The notes beneath the pieces were generated by a model, which searched no databases, had not been told where the DNA came from, and was given only the letters and a program-made list of their open reading frames with translations. The translations under genes and the position numbers were made by a program. Below, piece after piece: positions 63,201 through 64,000 of a stretch of DNA of 64,000 bases. Origin of the DNA: an uncultured Draconibacterium sp. (GTDB lineage Bacteria; Bacteroidota; Bacteroidia; Bacteroidales; Prolixibacteraceae); assembly GCF_913060805.1 (NCBI RefSeq), contig NZ_CAJXTC010000017.1:1-64000 (forward strand). The letters are read 5' to 3'. Position 1 is the stretch's first letter. Every line of letters starts with the position of its first letter.

Positions 63201-64000
63201 GAGACGGATAAGCAGCACGTGGCAAACCAATATAGTCGCTGTAGCTTGCGAAGTTACCTGCAGCAAAAATTGGCAGTCCACCACCTTGTACCGGACCTGT
63301 TGAATTTCCGTTTTCGTCGATACCAGCATTATCAATGTAATAGTTGATGGCATCCAGCATTACCTGGCTTGGAGCACCTCCACCCCATGAGTTATTCGAG
63401 ATAGTGGCACCATTATCAGCGGCGTAAATAAAAGCCTCTTCAAAACCACCGGCGTACTCATCCGTTTCTCCGGGAAGTGAACTAAACACCTGGCACGACA
63501 TAATGCGAACACCATCGCCGTTGCCACTTCCGCCAGCTACACCAGCCACACCTTTACCATTGTTGTTTACAGCAGCAATAGTTCCGGCAACGTGCGTGCC
63601 GTGTTCATGTGGCACAATGGTTGGAACACCCATTACAAAGTTCCATCCATAAAAATCATCGATGTAACCATTGTTATCGTCATCAATTCCGTTACCAGGA
63701 ATTTCGTCTTCGTTAGTCCACATATTAGCAGCCAGATCTTCGTGCTGGTAATCTACACCACCATCGATAACTGCAACCACCACATCCGGATTTCCGGCTT
63801 CAAGTTTCCATGCTTTTATCAGGTTAATATCGGCACCCGGAGTACCACCGGTTTGACCTGTATTTTCGTAATGCCACTGTGCATAAAGCAGCGGGTCGTT
63901 GGGTTTTTCATCTAAAGTTCTTTCTGATGTTGCAGAAGCTTCAACCATTTCGCCATCAGAGAAACTGAAATAGTGGTTCTTTGATTCGGCTGATTCAATC
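57289..64000 (-). CDS. Giant subtilisin-like protease with T9SS sorting tail (5' end outside window)
   Basis: The frame is open to base 64000, so at least 2236 residues are visible and the signal peptide is missing. The S8 catalytic triad is intact, numbered from the track Met: Asp62 in VAVIDGGVDYQHED, His116 in HEHGTHVAGTIA, Ser303 in GGTSMASPHVTGVAALI, with oxyanion Asn in IFAAGNF. Beyond ~residue 370 come a fibronectin III-like unit and repeated ASPM/SPD2/Hydin-like Ig modules (LSSVDFGTQFFGTTESIELE; LEFGSFVAGSGITAARTFTV; LVFDDVTYLPANPLTGTETL). Cadherin-like units follow (ITVEDPEGDAVVSV-type; NRAPEVVTDLSDQTLHINYD). The C-terminal ~75 residues INVYPNPATEFIRISGLNSN...GTYHIQIITD are a type A T9SS sorting domain. 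It is exported through T9SS and probably anchored or released at the cell surface to degrade protein. Confidence 0.95.
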   Translation of the reverse strand, partial: IESAESKNHYFSFSDGEMVEASATSERTLDEKPNDPLLYAQWHYENTGQTGGTPGADINLIKAWKLEAGNPDVVVAVIDGGVDYQHEDLAANMWTNEDEIPGNGIDDDNNGYIDDFYGWNFVMGVPTIVPHEHGTHVAGTIAAVNNNGKGVAGVAGGSGNGDGVRIMSCQVFSSLPGETDEYAGGFEEAFIYAADNGATISNNSWGGGAPSQVMLDAINYYIDNAGIDENGNSTGPVQGGGLPIFAAGNFASYSDYIGLPRAAYPSQYDLGISVANTNHYDMKSTSSYFSEVVDISAPGDQIYSTLPGNRYGGPHWGGTSMASPHVTGVAALIASKYAYHITTDEITERLLSTAKDIEALNPSFAGYLGKGRLDAYAALVDDPGTVPAIEDWGFYSIDENTFHIGWMLVKNIQDITITDYEIMVAAGEITDTTFFKSTATVTPFHSAARYSFDQFYIENLEPGTTYTIAVRAKDRFGNVSGLSELFTATTWKAADVELLSNDTLEVNIDVQESTLGYDSYSFQNKGEAYSRYDWLVKGYETLELKSAETLPSTYGFRLAMQELSDGGEISIGMYASPSWNEETPSYSFTDSVNHEDLSTPDVMVGPGTLSYAQETTFESWMYANKFVADHDMTLSHMGAYIATEMYDGSEFGFSIHVGGEDYPAGEPVASTGSYISGYRDGGWYYTTLSRNVSVNAGDIFWVTVTAPRGIYLPIGAKNATESSYLRKDKSFARVAPEQNYMTDIGSVFGKYLMIRAYESVRNSSLVRFTPKNGDIQPDSVQKVDIEVNGNYFDNGTHLVELVMKHDDPKKGALSKFVKVNISGQQPKLETNLSSVDFGTQFFGTTESIELELMNKGKGNLKNINLSGLNSDYVTVYPTSIPELKAGHKTVVTLTTKKQTAAANYQGALSITSDDGQLQIPVLANFIEGPVFEAPASMEWLGENARLSGDIIDTTIVIRNVGTYPANFSISAYSYIQNISPENGVILANDSVIIHLTVDLTDRSASNSSNTTMTVNYDGNQRLSIPFKVEILGDPEITVDTNSLEFGSFVAGSGITAARTFTVTNTGTASAYYTLDKPSAPFSNSDYVSAYSSISAGSSKTFTVDFAPQTVGTFTDQIVFNLLTERSGAVVESYVVSLNGTGDTSPEASYNFAGDFSKDTLAYGDNLGKSANITISNNGSEKDLNWSVSAPGFITIDGKKAEADGFDNGYGYSYNYADYEWIEISETGTSLADYFANSSQRSVTFSFDGFEFPYFGDEYTSLTIARNGWFSFDPAPGSYFGSSSHDLPNSSTGTSYANAVVAPFWVSSGALLGDDSDLLIYETEEYVVLQWNHTGYYYRGYGGDFTFQAVLYPNGDFKFQYKAMETTGENYLPYYRVGFEGPLGIYGLTENEDYRYGHAAYEGKAIMIQPPLSGTLAAGESKNIQLQYTSEGLEVGDYTGKVNVLTNDVNNSTKVIDVALSVTGESNVSINREELVFDDVTYLPANPLTGTETLLLVNNGSKPAKLTSVEITGANPEVFSTDLTVNSEVPAFDTVAFEVVFTAENAAANTADLILTFDDGTELNVTLSGDAVLPPVFAYDLLETLDNDTMKLVVNENEQNNFRIQLANQGTESALNYSITMGILRQGWGTNGISEASETCEVFADSLNYDIPGEPMGLYGNGGEAKVSTATLFTVTQPEGFTLTHIRDYFKRGETTAPYVIRILKGNDLSTAETIYSEEYFTDKTEFGLYTIPLSQSFYFEQGSQFFVVIDFPMEMQSLFGFDFNSPSTEGKYWISYDGSTTWEELPFTYTYKTHALSSHPGQWLTIDPRTGAIEAGATQNVDITVDASLFEARSYQARMSITHNDPTQKNLNVPVLLRINSAPVMELPDTLTLTEGEVKVLEIPVTDPEGDAVVSVEETAAVAFAASNFANGILTVTLSPDYSASGTYTLAYKVADEYGAAKEYTCEVTVENTNRAPEVVTDLSDQTLHINYDYRFNFGELFADPDGDLLTYSITTEVDGVVEIFTMNSEAIIVPLGKHMETMLHIIATDIYGETAETNFMVSTKPGKQTWVPNVWNPNAMVIEAGTLYEEVFGVTITKSAEVVESYIAEGPDFVSARLNGKDIVLEMDPDQYVEGEYYISLATKDADNNTIYHEVKVDVLKSGNTVTDIDDLNDKPEINVYPNPATEFIRISGLNSNSKQTVRIFNSQGAVVYSEQLNALNNDIFEYNVSELNSGTYHIQIITDIDVVSKTFVKL

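Noticed and set aside
1-64000. tRNA or rRNA genes
   Set aside because: No cloverleaf with CCA-end pattern or rRNA signature was recognised in the gaps read; a covariance search could still find one missed by eye.

Overview
The window looks like a chromosomal segment of a Bacteroidota bacterium, probably of the Marinilabiliales/Prolixibacteraceae type (the lineage is inference). Supporting signs are a TonB-dependent receptor paired with a DUF4249 lipoprotein, a giant subtilase ending in a type IX secretion (T9SS) sorting tail, secreted proteins with signal peptides ending in A-Q or a lipobox C, DUF5522, DUF3667 and DUF5009 family genes, weak Shine-Dalgarno signals, and TAnnTTTG-like promoter elements. 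No rRNA, tRNA or CRISPR array was recognised.

Layout. 1-2.7 kb is the edge of an integrated element: the C-terminal part of a HipA-like kinase, a tyrosine integrase and a double-HTH protein, ending beside the dnaK terminator. 2.8-9.0 kb holds dnaK and two outer-membrane barrel proteins of shared architecture flanking a DUF5009 acyltransferase-like membrane protein. 9.2-25.4 kb is mostly housekeeping: panB, an RluA-type pseudouridine synthase, cdd, a glucosaminidase, an ECF sigma factor with a small membrane partner, tyrS, a Wzz/O-antigen-ligase pair, fmt, CvpA/DUF3667, a GH3-auxin-type adenylating enzyme, a deoxynucleoside kinase and an adenosine-kinase-like PfkB protein. 25.6-32.7 kb carries a DUF1801 protein, a GH3 beta-glycosidase lipoprotein, two AT-rich orphan secreted proteins, an MFS transporter and a GH53 galactanase, so it includes a small carbohydrate-use group without SusC/SusD. 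33-39 kb has a fused nucleoside kinase, uvrA and a lytic transglycosylase.

39.1-47.4 kb is a six-gene minus-strand envelope operon: TonB-dependent receptor, DUF4249 lipoprotein, a secreted MG-domain-like protein with a degenerate TonB plug-like segment, a 241-residue secreted protein, an outer-membrane barrel and an LVIVD-repeat lipoprotein. It is the best candidate here for an undescribed system. 47.6-57.2 kb has an M14 carboxypeptidase, a small orphan protein, PEP carboxylase, a serine hydrolase, AhpC, a lipoprotein and a YdhR-like protein. 57.3-64.0 kb is the giant T9SS-exported subtilase, cut by the window end.

Intergenic space is rich in dispersed inverted repeats of several families (10.0, 10.9, 14.0, 24.1-24.4, 25.4-25.6, 28.7 and 32.7-32.9 kb). 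Two copies at 10.0 and 24.1 kb are nearly identical over their first 33 bases.
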